The notes beneath the pieces are model-generated. The model did no database searches, had not been told where the DNA came from, and saw only the letters and a list, made by a program, of their open reading frames with translations. The translations under genes were made by a program, and so were the position numbers. Shown in pieces: positions 8,484-16,307 of a stretch of 64,000 bases of DNA. How positions within the stretch are numbered: position 1 is the first letter of the stretch; the number at the start of each line of letters is the position of its first letter. This DNA comes from Oscillibacter sp. MSJ-31. GTDB taxonomy: Bacteria > Bacillota > Clostridia > Oscillospirales > Oscillospiraceae. The stretch covers positions 124,001 through 188,000 of the forward strand of contig NZ_JAHLPT010000002.1 in NCBI RefSeq assembly GCF_018918025.1, in the 5' to 3' direction.

Positions 8484-9655
8484 TCTGCTAACTCCTCTCC
8501 AACAATATTTCCCAAAAGATCCCCAACTACTTCCGCTGCTTTACGATGCATATCTCCTGTAACATGAGTATAGGTGTCTAGCGTAAAAGAAGCATTGGTA
8601 TGGCCAAGAATGCCTGACAGTGTCTTAGCATCGACGCCACTTGAAATGGCATGTGTCGCAAATGTATGGCGCAAATCATGGAATCTGATGTTAGGCAATT
8701 CAGCGCTAACCAAGATTTTCTTCATTTGGCGGTATGCCGCTTCTGGTGCAACAGCTTTTTCAGGAAATACAGGATTATGAAAAATCCACTTTGTCAGCGC
8801 TTCTTTCTTACGTTCAGCTAAAACTCGCACTGTGCTTTGAGGTAAGAGAATTGTTCGATTCCCTGAAAAGGTTTTCGTATCTCCAATAGTGTTCCTACCA
8901 TTGCGTCCTGTTGTAAAAGACCGCCGCACTTTGATTGTTCCACATTCTTCATCAAAGTCATCCCATTGCAAGGCGCAAATTTCACCTCTCCGCATCCCTG
9001 TCGTCATTTCGGTATAAAAGAAATCATACCAGATTGGATCCTTCTTGATTTCTTCCATGAATCGATCCAATTGTTCATCATCAAGCACCGTCTTCGGAGG
9101 ATAGTTATTCTTAGGCACTACCGTTCCTTCAGTAGGATTCTTTGCGATCAGCCCAGTCTGCACTGCAGTATCCATCGCGTGGTGCAGCATCATATGGATT
9201 TTTCGAACAGACGAATCCTTTAGGCGATGACCATACTCTGGGTGATTTTTAACTCGGCCCTGCTTTCTGATCTTGGCGTACATTTTTTGTACATCCAACG
9301 TTGTAATTAAATTGATCTGTTTGTTGCCAAGGATAGGATTGACATAGGTTTTCATATAGCGTCGATACCCCTCCAATGTCGATTCGCGGGCACTGTTTGC
9401 CATATAGTCGTTCAGCCATCGATCAAGCCACTCTGCCAGAGTCATCCGGCAATCCTCTGAAAGATCAATATCACGATATCGTTCAATGTTTTGATGGAGT
9501 TTTTGCAGAACTTCTTTTTGAGTTTTTGCATATTCGGTCTTGTATATTACGCTGCCATCCTTCTTATGCCCGACAACAATGCGACCTTCCCATCTTCCAT
9601 CACTTCGCTTACGAAGCAATCCATCGCCCGATGGTCTTTTACTTGACTTCGCCAT
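8408..9655 (-). CDS. tyrosine recombinase/integrase
   Basis: A second complete integrase. It shows an N-terminal AP2-like arm-binding domain (about 10-55), a SAM-like domain (about 70-165) and the catalytic set Arg222 (GMRRGE), His326 and Arg329 (HDLRHT), His352 (LGH) and Tyr362 (LDTYTH). Its last 25 codons are read in another frame through the start of the 481-aa integrase. An excisionase-like gene lies 52 bases upstream. This matches the Tn916-type xis-int order, with a second integrase added. Which of the two catalyses integration cannot be told from sequence. Confidence 0.93.
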   Translation of the reverse strand: MAKSSKRPSGDGLLRKRSDGRWEGRIVVGHKKDGSVIYKTEYAKTQKEVLQKLHQNIERYRDIDLSEDCRMTLAEWLDRWLNDYMANSARESTLEGYRRYMKTYVNPILGNKQINLITTLDVQKMYAKIRKQGRVKNHPEYGHRLKDSSVRKIHMMLHHAMDTAVQTGLIAKNPTEGTVVPKNNYPPKTVLDDEQLDRFMEEIKKDPIWYDFFYTEMTTGMRRGEICALQWDDFDEECGTIKVRRSFTTGRNGRNTIGDTKTFSGNRTILLPQSTVRVLAERKKEALTKWIFHNPVFPEKAVAPEAAYRQMKKILVSAELPNIRFHDLRHTFATHAISSGVDAKTLSGILGHTNASFTLDTYTHVTGDMHRKAAEVVGDLLGNIVGEELAEWGREEKMGTEHCTNAVMGNGKAGT

Positions 9656-9707
9656 AACTCCCTCCTCAGTATTCTATTGGCCAGGGAAAGGTCTCCCTGG
9701 CCTTGTA

Positions 9708-9926
9708 TTATGCGTCAGCCTGCAGGCCGCAAGTCTGCTGATCTACCCACTGGATAAACTTATCCTTCGGGACTACATATCGGTGTCCGATTTGCATAGA
9801 GGGGAACCCTTCCTCTTTCATCAGCTCGTATGCGCTGCAATCAGAAACCCCCAGAATACGGGCAACCATCTTCGCATTCAAAAACAGGGGCAATTCCTCA
9901 TACTTTTTATAGGTAGATTCCAACAT
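9708..9926 (-). CDS. excisionase-like HTH protein
   Basis: A 72-aa MerR-like/HTH_17 DNA-binding protein. LNAKMVARILGVSDCSAYELMKE forms the helix-turn-helix, followed by a wing with RYVVPKDKFIQWV. This is the usual form of Xis in Tn916-like elements, where it bends att DNA to favour excision. The ATG has AAAGGA about 12 bases upstream, which is loose. Its position directly upstream of two integrase genes supports the role. A general DNA-binding regulator is the alternative. Confidence 0.82.
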   Translation of the reverse strand: MLESTYKKYEELPLFLNAKMVARILGVSDCSAYELMKEEGFPSMQIGHRYVVPKDKFIQWVDQQTCGLQADA

Positions 9927-10097
9927 TTCAATTACCGTCCTTTCAACTCATAAATCATACAAACGGTTTCTCAACAGCCTCTTTATGATCTATTCATTCT
10001 GTATTACGAAGCTGATGCAGCAGTAACAACAGCGCACTATGTTCGAGTCACACAGAATACGAAGAGCCATTTCTCAGACTGTATAAAAACCTTTCTA
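9927..10097. other. AT-rich non-coding stretch upstream of excisionase gene
   Basis: No credible ORF. It should carry the promoter of the minus-strand excisionase/integrase operon. I saw no strong -35/-10 pair and no tRNA, although a TTCGAGT string near 10040 superficially resembles a T-loop. Confidence 0.4.
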
Positions 10098-10265
10098 TAA
10101 TAAATGGAGAAAACGCCCTATAAATCTGGCCCCCAAAAACGCAAAAAACTCAAAAAAATTCCGGCAACTCAGATCCTCACTGAGCTACCGGAAATTTTTT
10201 TTGCAATTTTCAAAAATATTTCGAAAAAGGGGGCCAGTTTACTCCCTTCTTTTCTCCATTTATTA
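10098..10265. repeat. symmetric nested inverted repeat, 168 bp
   Basis: The outer arms TAATAAATGGAGAAAA (10098-10113) and their exact complement (10250-10265) are 16 bp. The second arms CTGGCCCCC (10126-10134) and complement (10229-10237) are 9 bp. Both gaps between the arms are 12 bases, so the two pairs share one centre. A terminator hairpin lies inside. The form suits a protein-bound site (Xis/Int or replication protein) or a cruciform. Confidence 0.75.
10153..10202. terminator. bidirectional terminator inside the nested repeat
   Basis: The stem AAAATTCCGGnAnCTCAG pairs with its complement with two mismatches. An A run on the left and eight Ts on the right let it work on both strands. It separates the leftward integrase operon from the rightward transfer region. 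Confidence 0.8.
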
Positions 10266-10339
10266 CGAGAGGGTAATTACGGTTTGATAATCGTCCGACC
10301 AACACCCTCAAATCTATCTCTGGCACTTGCACCTTGAAA

Positions 10340-10555
10340 AGTTCATACAATCTCAAGACGTTACCATGTTTGAGCCACCGTAGCGGGTGTTAAGGGCCGA
10401 GGACAAGCCCAGAGCGATGACAGCATGGGAAAATAATGATACCCCGCCCGGCTAGGCCACACACCGAGGGGCGGCTTGCCCACAAGAATGGGACGAGTGC
10501 TGAAATGCCTGTGATCCTTTAGACCAGAGGACTTGAGATTGCCTTTATACCATTT
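10340..10555 (+). ncRNA. candidate structured RNA leader
   Basis: CAATCTCAAG (10348-10357) pairs exactly with CTTGAGATTG (10532-10541) and would close a GC-rich domain of about 175 bases. Inside are hairpins from GGGC/GCCC, CCGCCC/GGGCGG and CCCA/TGGG. No ORF with a ribosome site lies within. It ends 5 bases before the GGGAGG of the next gene, so it is probably a 5' leader, though an independent RNA or a replication origin transcript is possible. I cannot assign an Rfam family. Confidence 0.5.
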
Positions 10556-10574
10556 TCGAAGGGAGGTGTACGGC

Positions 10575-11648
10575 GTGTCTTGCACACAGAATAAGCAGCT
10601 TGTCTGCTTTCCTAAGTCTCGCATTCTGAAAAGGTGGTTTCGATATCACTTCGACCACAAAGACTTTCGTAATGAGGGAACCTTACGCCTATTTAGCTTG
10701 ATGGCGTTATACTCCTACGCAAACTTCCGCAGCAATTGCCAACATATTGGTGACCAATGGTATATGGAAGGCCCGGGACAGTGGATCTGTAGAGTATCTG
10801 CTTTGCCCCGCATCCTCCGTGTTCATTCAAAAGCTCAAGCCATAGAGCTGATGGATTACTTCAAAGACGCCGGGCTCCTTGATTATGAAATGCTGGATCA
10901 AGACAGTGGTCTCCTACGTTTCACCATTGCAAACTGGAAACGGAATTGCGTACATCTGAATTACAATTATTACAGTTACAAGGGTTCTGGTTTCTTCTTT
11001 TTTCCTCTATCCGAAGGGCGTAAGCTCATTTCCGTATGCAAGCGTAATGGCAATTTAATATTCAGCGAGTTGGATGCCATCATGGATATGTGGCTGCACA
11101 CCATCTTGAATGACCCCACTGTTAAAGGCTCGGAATATATGCCTGTAGTATATTACGCCAACATGAACGGACAGCCATTGCTCTCGTACTCGTATTTAGC
11201 CAGGCGTTGGGGCTGGTCTAAATCGCGAGTCGGCCGTTTTATCCTGAAAATTGAAGAAGCCGGTATCATCAGCCGCGTGAGTTTTTCAAGCTCACGCGGC
11301 TCTGTCATTTCTCCGTGTCTGTTCCGGGAGATGATTTTTGGAGAAGACTGTGAACAGCTAAAGCTCATGCGCATCGGTGAAATCCTTGGAATTGCTAAAG
11401 CTGTCGAACCTATTGAAGACAATCAAAATTTGGAGTTTAGTGTCCAAAGCGGCGTCCCACGCACGCCGATTATCTTTGAGGGCGGCAAAACCCTGCGAAT
11501 TCAAGTATTTCGTGTGCCCTTGTCTTCTTTTTTTGCCCGCCCAGTCCCCTTAATCTTCTATAGTTCTTTAGACTGGGGTAAGTTAGAACTGGAAACTGGT
11601 TTATATAGGGGGCCTCCCAAAATGCCAAAACAAGGAGTTGATCAATAA
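10575..11648 (+). CDS. winged-helix protein, possible replication initiator or regulator, 357 aa
   Basis: Family not recognised with certainty. The clear feature is a winged-helix segment near residues 205-245 (SYLARRWGWSKSRVGRFILK, then EEAGIISRV), like those in DnaD-type and plasmid replication proteins. The N-terminal half is aromatic-rich and looks globular. The start is GTG 10575, chosen for GGGAGG 8 bases upstream; an ATG at 10533 lies inside the closing stem of the RNA leader. The stop overlaps the next start by one base. As the first gene of the rightward block behind a structured leader, a role in element replication or control is plausible. Confidence 0.65.
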   Translation: MSCTQNKQLVCFPKSRILKRWFRYHFDHKDFRNEGTLRLFSLMALYSYANFRSNCQHIGDQWYMEGPGQWICRVSALPRILRVHSKAQAIELMDYFKDAGLLDYEMLDQDSGLLRFTIANWKRNCVHLNYNYYSYKGSGFFFFPLSEGRKLISVCKRNGNLIFSELDAIMDMWLHTILNDPTVKGSEYMPVVYYANMNGQPLLSYSYLARRWGWSKSRVGRFILKIEEAGIISRVSFSSSRGSVISPCLFREMIFGEDCEQLKLMRIGEILGIAKAVEPIEDNQNLEFSVQSGVPRTPIIFEGGKTLRIQVFRVPLSSFFARPVPLIFYSSLDWGKLELETGLYRGPPKMPKQGVDQ

Positions 11649-12274
11649 TGCCGATCCCGAAGAAACCCGCAAGGCCTGCCTTTGCTATTGAGAAAGAAGC
11701 GGTCAAGGAGGAAATTCAGACTGGTCTCCATATCGGTGTGGAAAAGCTCAGCAATCTGAACAGTAGGACGGAACTGCCGAATCATTTCCACAACACGAAA
11801 TATCTGCTCAAGCAGTATCGAAGAGTCTCCTATGCCGTTAATCTGTCCGAAACTGAGCTAAATCTCAGAATGGAACTGGATCACAGCACCCAGCTGTCCA
11901 CATTGGAGCTGAACGCTGAGCTCGCAGGCATTGATCTATCCAACACAAAGCTGGAAAGCTACGCTCAGAGCGTTATACGAAGCAAAAATATGTTGGAGAT
12001 CATCCACGCAGCGCTGGACGGCGTGAAATTAGATCCAGAGCACGGTGAATTGTACTTTCAAGTACTCTATCAGACCTACTTCACTAAGACCAAGCCCCGT
12101 AACCGAGAACAGATCATTCGTGAACTGGATCGGCTGGGATATCCGATGTCACCGGCATCTTATCACAATTACCTCAACGCAGCCATCAATGCAATGGATC
12201 GCATTTTGTGGGGATACACAGCCCGTGACTGTATCGGTATCATCAAAGAGTTTTTGCCGGACACGACAGCTTAG
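11648..12274 (+). CDS. ArpU/sigma-70-like regulator, 208 aa
   Basis: The C-terminal third (ELYFQVLYQTYFTKTKPRNR, then EQIIRELDRLGYPMSPASYHNYLNAA) has the length and helix pattern of the ArpU/RinA-like late transcription regulators of Gram-positive phages, which resemble sigma region 4. The N-terminus is polar and helical. It shares one base with the preceding stop (TAATG). Its own stop codon lies inside the first unit of an 11-bp repeat array upstream of the transfer operon, so it is a good candidate to bind that array. Family assignment is by pattern only. Confidence 0.55.
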   Translation: MPIPKKPARPAFAIEKEAVKEEIQTGLHIGVEKLSNLNSRTELPNHFHNTKYLLKQYRRVSYAVNLSETELNLRMELDHSTQLSTLELNAELAGIDLSNTKLESYAQSVIRSKNMLEIIHAALDGVKLDPEHGELYFQVLYQTYFTKTKPRNREQIIRELDRLGYPMSPASYHNYLNAAINAMDRILWGYTARDCIGIIKEFLPDTTA

Positions 12275-12325
12275 ACTGTTTTTAGACAGAACTTAGACTG
12301 TATTTCGATTGCTATTAGACTATCG
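12271..12325. repeat. 11-bp direct repeat array (TTAGAC units)
   Basis: TTAGAC begins at 12271, 12282, 12293 and 12315, and the degenerate TTCGAT at 12304, so five units sit at exact 11-base steps (about one helical turn). The first unit contains the stop codon of the ArpU-like gene. It lies just upstream of two hairpins and the transfer operon, and is a likely activator or repressor binding array. Confidence 0.75.
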
Positions 12326-12370
12326 ATATGTTACTATGTCATCGTTCCAAAATGCATATCGTACAAGAGG

Positions 12371-12394
12371 CCGCCAGAGATGGCGGTATTTTTG
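12371..12394 (+). terminator. intrinsic terminator/attenuator 1 before transfer operon
   Basis: CCGCCA-GAGA-TGGCGG is a 6-bp GC-rich stem with a tight loop, followed by TATTTTTG. It stands between the repeat array and the pilin gene. Confidence 0.8.
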
Positions 12395-12401
12395 TTGGCA
12401 T

Positions 12402-12455
12402 AAGGCCCTGTAAGAAGTCGATCGCACTATCACCTCTTACTGGGCCCTTTTTGCA
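12402..12455 (+). terminator. intrinsic terminator/attenuator 2 before transfer operon
   Basis: AAGGCCC-GTAAGA pairs with TCTTAC-GGGCCTT-like sequence (one bulge, one mismatch) and is followed by TTTTT. With the hairpin just upstream it makes a double barrier 40 bases before the pilin start. Confidence 0.75.
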
Positions 12456-12493
12456 TCCTGGAACGGCAAAACATGAAAAGGAGGTTATCCACC

Positions 12494-12886
12494 ATGAGTT
12501 TCAAAATCGCTGCTTTGCGCAGCAAGCTCAGCAAGAAACTGCAGGCATTTAACAAAGGCCGTGCGCTTTACGCAACGTTTCTCTTTCCAACAGCAATGAC
12601 TTTGCTGCCAACAAGTGCCTACGCAGCCAATGACACCATTTGGACCAAGGCCAGTGAGATTATGCAGGATGTTTACACACAAGTGCTCGGCATCTCAACG
12701 ATTGCCGCCATTGTCACTGCGAGTATTGCACTTCTATTGATGAACTTTTCCAAGTCTGGCAAGACCGTAGATGAGTCGCGGGCATGGTTGAAGCGCATCA
12801 TCATCACTTGGGCAATCCTTAACTCACTGGGCTTCGTGATGGCTTATATCACGCCCTTCTTCCAGGGTGGTACTTGGAAACCCTGA
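12494..12886 (+). CDS. VirB2/TrbC-like pilin subunit of conjugation system
   Basis: A 130-aa membrane protein. It has a basic N-terminus, a first hydrophobic segment ending in TSAYA (probable signal cleavage), then two membrane helices (near residues 68-85 and 100-118) with a short polar loop between them. This is the layout of VirB2/TrbC pilins. The start at 12494 follows AAAAGGAGG by 9 bases; the upstream ATG at 12473 has no such site. It is the first gene of the transfer operon, as in many type IV secretion operons. Confidence 0.72.
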   Translation: MSFKIAALRSKLSKKLQAFNKGRALYATFLFPTAMTLLPTSAYAANDTIWTKASEIMQDVYTQVLGISTIAAIVTASIALLLMNFSKSGKTVDESRAWLKRIIITWAILNSLGFVMAYITPFFQGGTWKP

Positions 12887-12908
12887 TTACAACCGAAAGG
12901 AGCCGCAT

Positions 12909-13022
12909 ATGAACAAGACTATTATCAGTTTTCTGGGCGGCATGGTTGCCGGCGTTCTGGCAACTTTAGCCGCAGCAAGCATGATTCCTGAGGAGCTTGA
13001 GTTCCGGGACATGCAGGGCTAA
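12909..13022 (+). CDS. 37-aa single-pass membrane peptide
   Basis: MNKTIISFLGGMVAGVLATL is one glycine/alanine-rich membrane helix followed by an acidic tail (PEELEFRDMQG). AAAGGAG lies 6 bases before the ATG, and the gene fills the space between the pilin and the VirB6-like genes, so it is very likely real. Function unknown; a small assembly factor of the transfer channel is possible. Confidence 0.7.
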   Translation: MNKTIISFLGGMVAGVLATLAAASMIPEELEFRDMQG

Positions 13023-13043
13023 TTGCTATCAGGAGGTACCCCT

Positions 13044-13754
13044 ATGGGAATACTTGATAGCATCGTTGAATGGCTCGCAACCCAAATCATGAATTTACTG
13101 GACATGGTCAACGGCTCAGTGCTTGGCGCACTGGGCTGTGACATGAGTGTATTCCTTCGGTACTTTCCAGCCGCAGAAACACTCTACGATGTGTTCGTAG
13201 CCATAGCAATTGGTTTTATTCTGTTGAACCTCGTGTGGCAGCTATTCAAGGTTTATGGCTCAGGAATCGGTCTCAGTGCGGAGGATCCGATCAAGCTGGC
13301 CATTCGTTCTGTACTTTTCATTTTTCTCGCTTACTATGCCAATCAAATTGTGGATCTTACACTGCGCATTGCCGGGACACCATACTCGTGGATCGTCGAT
13401 ACAGCTCTGCCTAGTGTTGATTTCGGAAACTTTGGAAGTGTGCTCACCGTAATTGTCGGTTGCCTCGCCAACGGCTCTGTCAGTCTAATTGTTACGATTC
13501 TGGTCGTCATCATCGGTTGGAACTATATCAAACTTCTTTTCGAAGCTGCTGAGCGCTACATCATGGTCGGTGTTCTTGTTTTTACAGCTCCTATGGCCTT
13601 TGCTACCGGGGCTTCGGAGAACACCTCCAACATCTTCAATTCGTGGTGCCGTATGCTTGGAGGACAGTTATTTCTACTGATTATGAATGCTTGGTGTCTA
13701 CGCTTGTTTGTCTCCATGGTTGGTGCATTTCTTGCCAACCCCTTATCTTGGTAA
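13044..13754 (+). CDS. VirB6/TrbL-like conjugation membrane protein
   Basis: A 236-aa polytopic membrane protein with about five or six hydrophobic helices (for example VFVAIAIGFILLNLVW and SLIVTILVVIIGWNYIKLLF) and the ENTSNIFNSWCRMLGGQLFLLIMN segment typical of VirB6/TrbL proteins of Gram-positive ICEs. VirB6 proteins form the inner-membrane part of the channel. The start at 13044 is set by AGGAGG 7 bases upstream; the TTG at 13023 is not favoured. The next gene starts 26 bases downstream. Confidence 0.8.
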   Translation: MGILDSIVEWLATQIMNLLDMVNGSVLGALGCDMSVFLRYFPAAETLYDVFVAIAIGFILLNLVWQLFKVYGSGIGLSAEDPIKLAIRSVLFIFLAYYANQIVDLTLRIAGTPYSWIVDTALPSVDFGNFGSVLTVIVGCLANGSVSLIVTILVVIIGWNYIKLLFEAAERYIMVGVLVFTAPMAFATGASENTSNIFNSWCRMLGGQLFLLIMNAWCLRLFVSMVGAFLANPLSW

Positions 13755-13780
13755 GACGAGTCTGCGAAAGGGGCTTATAT

Positions 13781-14866
13781 ATGAAACATCGTAAAACACT
13801 CTTTATTCTCTGTGCGATGATGACGATTGCACTCATATCCACCTCCGCACTTGCTTTCAGTGAGTCTGATGTTGAAAGTGCAATAGCGGGATCCAGCCAA
13901 GAGGAAGTCTCCGGCAATTTGCTTATTTGGTTCCTGTGTGCAGTCAGCTTTCTAAAAATCAGTCAGAAGATTGACAGTTTCATGACTTCACTCGGCATCA
14001 ATGTCGGTCGAACCGGCGGCAGTATGCTTGCCGAATTGATGATCGCCGGTCGTGCAATTGGCGGTGCTGTGAAAGCAACCGGTGGCGCAATAGGCAGCAT
14101 TTTCAATCGCGGAAGTTCTTCCAATTCAACCAATACCACCGTTACCGGGCAAGCCTTTACCGGTGGTGGTAACGGGATGCTGAGTATAGCGAAACGCGCA
14201 GTTGGAAATGCAGCGGCAGCCAGTGCCGTTGATCGCAGCACCGGTCTTAGCAGCATTGTCGGAGGCGCTATGTTCAGCTCCAGCCTAAATTCTGGCGGTG
14301 AATTCGCAACGGATGTTGTTGGTGCTGTTGCAACTGGTAACATCTCAAAAGTAGGTTCCATCACCGGCGCAAAAGCAGCACGCGCGCTCTCCAACTATCT
14401 TGGATACTCGCCAAGTGGTAATAGCGTTGCACCCGCGCAGCCACACGCAGGTTTCGACTCGGGATCAACCATATGCGCGGCCGCCTCAACGGAATCAGAT
14501 TCTTCCGAGGATGCCATTTCAATTGATGGTGGGATTGCAGGGGCTAGCGTTCCGTTTGTAGGCAGTTCTCCGATCGGAGCGGTTTCTTCTGAATCCACCA
14601 ATACGGCAGGTGCAAGCCAAGAATCTGCAGTTGGACAAAACCCAATTCCCACGCAACCTCCTACATTCCGCGATGTCGAGATCGGCGGAGGCCGAATTAC
14701 CGGTTTTGAAACACCCGCAGGCGGTGGCGAAGAGCGACAATTTGCTATGTATAACGCAGGTCAGTATATGACGCCTGCTGGGGACTATGAAACCGTCAAA
14801 ACTGCGGATGGTGAGTCCTGGTATAAGCAATACGCTCAGCCAACGGTTGAACGCACTCCCATATGA
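13781..14866 (+). CDS. secreted/anchored Gly-Ser-rich transfer protein, 361 aa
   Basis: Family not recognised. A signal peptide (MKHRKTLFILCAMMTIALIS, cleavage near SALA-F) is followed by a second hydrophobic helix (about 47-62), then a long low-complexity region rich in Gly, Ala and Ser with no cysteine cluster. It ends in a polar Tyr-rich segment. Such proteins occur between the virB6-like and hydrolase genes of clostridial ICEs and may span the wall or link channel parts. GAAAGGGGC lies about 8 bases before the ATG. Confidence 0.65.
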   Translation: MKHRKTLFILCAMMTIALISTSALAFSESDVESAIAGSSQEEVSGNLLIWFLCAVSFLKISQKIDSFMTSLGINVGRTGGSMLAELMIAGRAIGGAVKATGGAIGSIFNRGSSSNSTNTTVTGQAFTGGGNGMLSIAKRAVGNAAAASAVDRSTGLSSIVGGAMFSSSLNSGGEFATDVVGAVATGNISKVGSITGAKAARALSNYLGYSPSGNSVAPAQPHAGFDSGSTICAAASTESDSSEDAISIDGGIAGASVPFVGSSPIGAVSSESTNTAGASQESAVGQNPIPTQPPTFRDVEIGGGRITGFETPAGGGEERQFAMYNAGQYMTPAGDYETVKTADGESWYKQYAQPTVERTPI

Positions 14867-14947
14867 GGATAGTTCTGGCAAAATCAAATATGACGAGAAA
14901 ATCGTCAGTCAAATGCCTCAAATACCCAAAAGAAAGGATCACGTTTG

Positions 14948-16294
14948 ATGAATGAAGAGAACAAATCGCAGAACACAACTGCAGAATCAAATGTGAAGGC
15001 CGCAGCCAAAACCGGAAAGGCGGTCGCAAATATTGCAAAGGGGGCTGCTACCGGCGGAATGCACGGAGCAGCCCTTGAAGCTGCCAAGAGCGCAAAAGAC
15101 TGGATTATTCCGATTATTGCTGCCCTTCTACTTCCGCTCATCATGCTGGCCATGCTGCCATCGGTTATATTCGGATCATTCTTCGGTGACGGTACGGGTA
15201 CAATGAATGCAATCGTAGATGATACAGTTCTAATTCAAAACATGGTTGAGCTCAACAATAGCATCAGCACAATTCTCTCTGAAGGATTGGCCGATGTGCT
15301 CACTCGTATTGAGTCTAACTTTGCCGGTTCTGGCTGCGATGATATGGAAATCAATAACCCCTACGGATCCGATGTTATCTTCAATGCCAACTATTTCATC
15401 TCCATGTATTGCGCAAGCAAAAATGCAGAGATTGCTTCCATCTCGTTATCCGATATGGAAGCAATCCTCAGAGCAAATCAGAGCGAGCTGTACTCTTACA
15501 CCTATTCAGATGAAACGCGGTATATCGAGGGTGAAACGGATCCTAAGACCGGAACTGCAAAGCAAGTAGCGGTCACAGTTCGCGTATACGAAGTGCAGTA
15601 TAACGGCGAAGCCTACTTCCAAGATAAAATCTTCAAGTTGACTGATGACCAGAAACTTCTGGCAAGTAACTATGCGTTGAACCTCTCGGTTCTTTTAGGC
15701 GATGGTATGTATCAAGCACTGTCGGCAACGGAGTTTTCCGGTATGGGCGCTTCCTATGAAGGTGTCATCTTTACAGATGGTGTCACGCAGGTTGTCTATT
15801 ACAATCAGCTCGACGAACGCTGGGCAAATGCACCATACGGAACTGATCATGTCGGTGGCTACGGATGTGGCCCTACAGCCATGTCTATCGTCATTTCAAG
15901 CTTGACTTCCGACACCGTCGATCCCGCGCACATGGCTCAGTGGTCTTATGAAAATGGATATTGGTGCAGTAAGAGTGGTTCATATCACAATCTCATTCCA
16001 AAAGCCGCCGAAGCATGGTCTTTGAATGTGGAAGGATGCACTGCCTCTGAGCCTCAACGCATCGTTGATGCGCTCTCTCATGGTAAGCTTGTTGTTGCCC
16101 TTATGACAAAGGGCCATTTCACCAGTTCAGGCCACTTCATCGTACTTCGGGGAGTCACAGCCGATGGGAAAATACTGGTTGCAGACCCCGCGAGTTATTC
16201 GCGCTCTGAAAGAGCTTGGGACTTATCTCTTATCCTCAAGGAAGCCAGCAAGAACGCATGGGCTGGTGGTCCGTTCTGGATTATCGGTAACTAA
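14948..16294 (+). CDS. C39-like peptidase, transfer-linked cell-wall hydrolase
   Basis: A 448-aa protein. Residues 1-50 are cytoplasmic and Ala-rich; one membrane helix (about 54-78, IIPIIAALLLPLIMLAM) follows. A long middle domain of unknown fold is extracellular, and the C-terminal 170 residues form a papain-like C39_2 domain. Its Cys is in GGYGCGPTAMS, its His in SSGHFIVLRG and its Asp in VADPAS. In Tn916-type systems this gene position is held by a lysozyme/NlpC hydrolase that opens peptidoglycan for the channel. Here a C39-like domain takes that place. ATG 14948 follows AAAGGA by 9 bases. Confidence 0.8.
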   Translation: MNEENKSQNTTAESNVKAAAKTGKAVANIAKGAATGGMHGAALEAAKSAKDWIIPIIAALLLPLIMLAMLPSVIFGSFFGDGTGTMNAIVDDTVLIQNMVELNNSISTILSEGLADVLTRIESNFAGSGCDDMEINNPYGSDVIFNANYFISMYCASKNAEIASISLSDMEAILRANQSELYSYTYSDETRYIEGETDPKTGTAKQVAVTVRVYEVQYNGEAYFQDKIFKLTDDQKLLASNYALNLSVLLGDGMYQALSATEFSGMGASYEGVIFTDGVTQVVYYNQLDERWANAPYGTDHVGGYGCGPTAMSIVISSLTSDTVDPAHMAQWSYENGYWCSKSGSYHNLIPKAAEAWSLNVEGCTASEPQRIVDALSHGKLVVALMTKGHFTSSGHFIVLRGVTADGKILVADPASYSRSERAWDLSLILKEASKNAWAGGPFWIIGN

Positions 16295-16307
16295 GGGGGC
16301 GTAGAAG

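Noticed and set aside
10030-10065. T-loop-like TTCGAGT string, possible tRNA or attachment site
   Set aside because: Flanking bases cannot form the T-arm, and no acceptor or anticodon stem is present.
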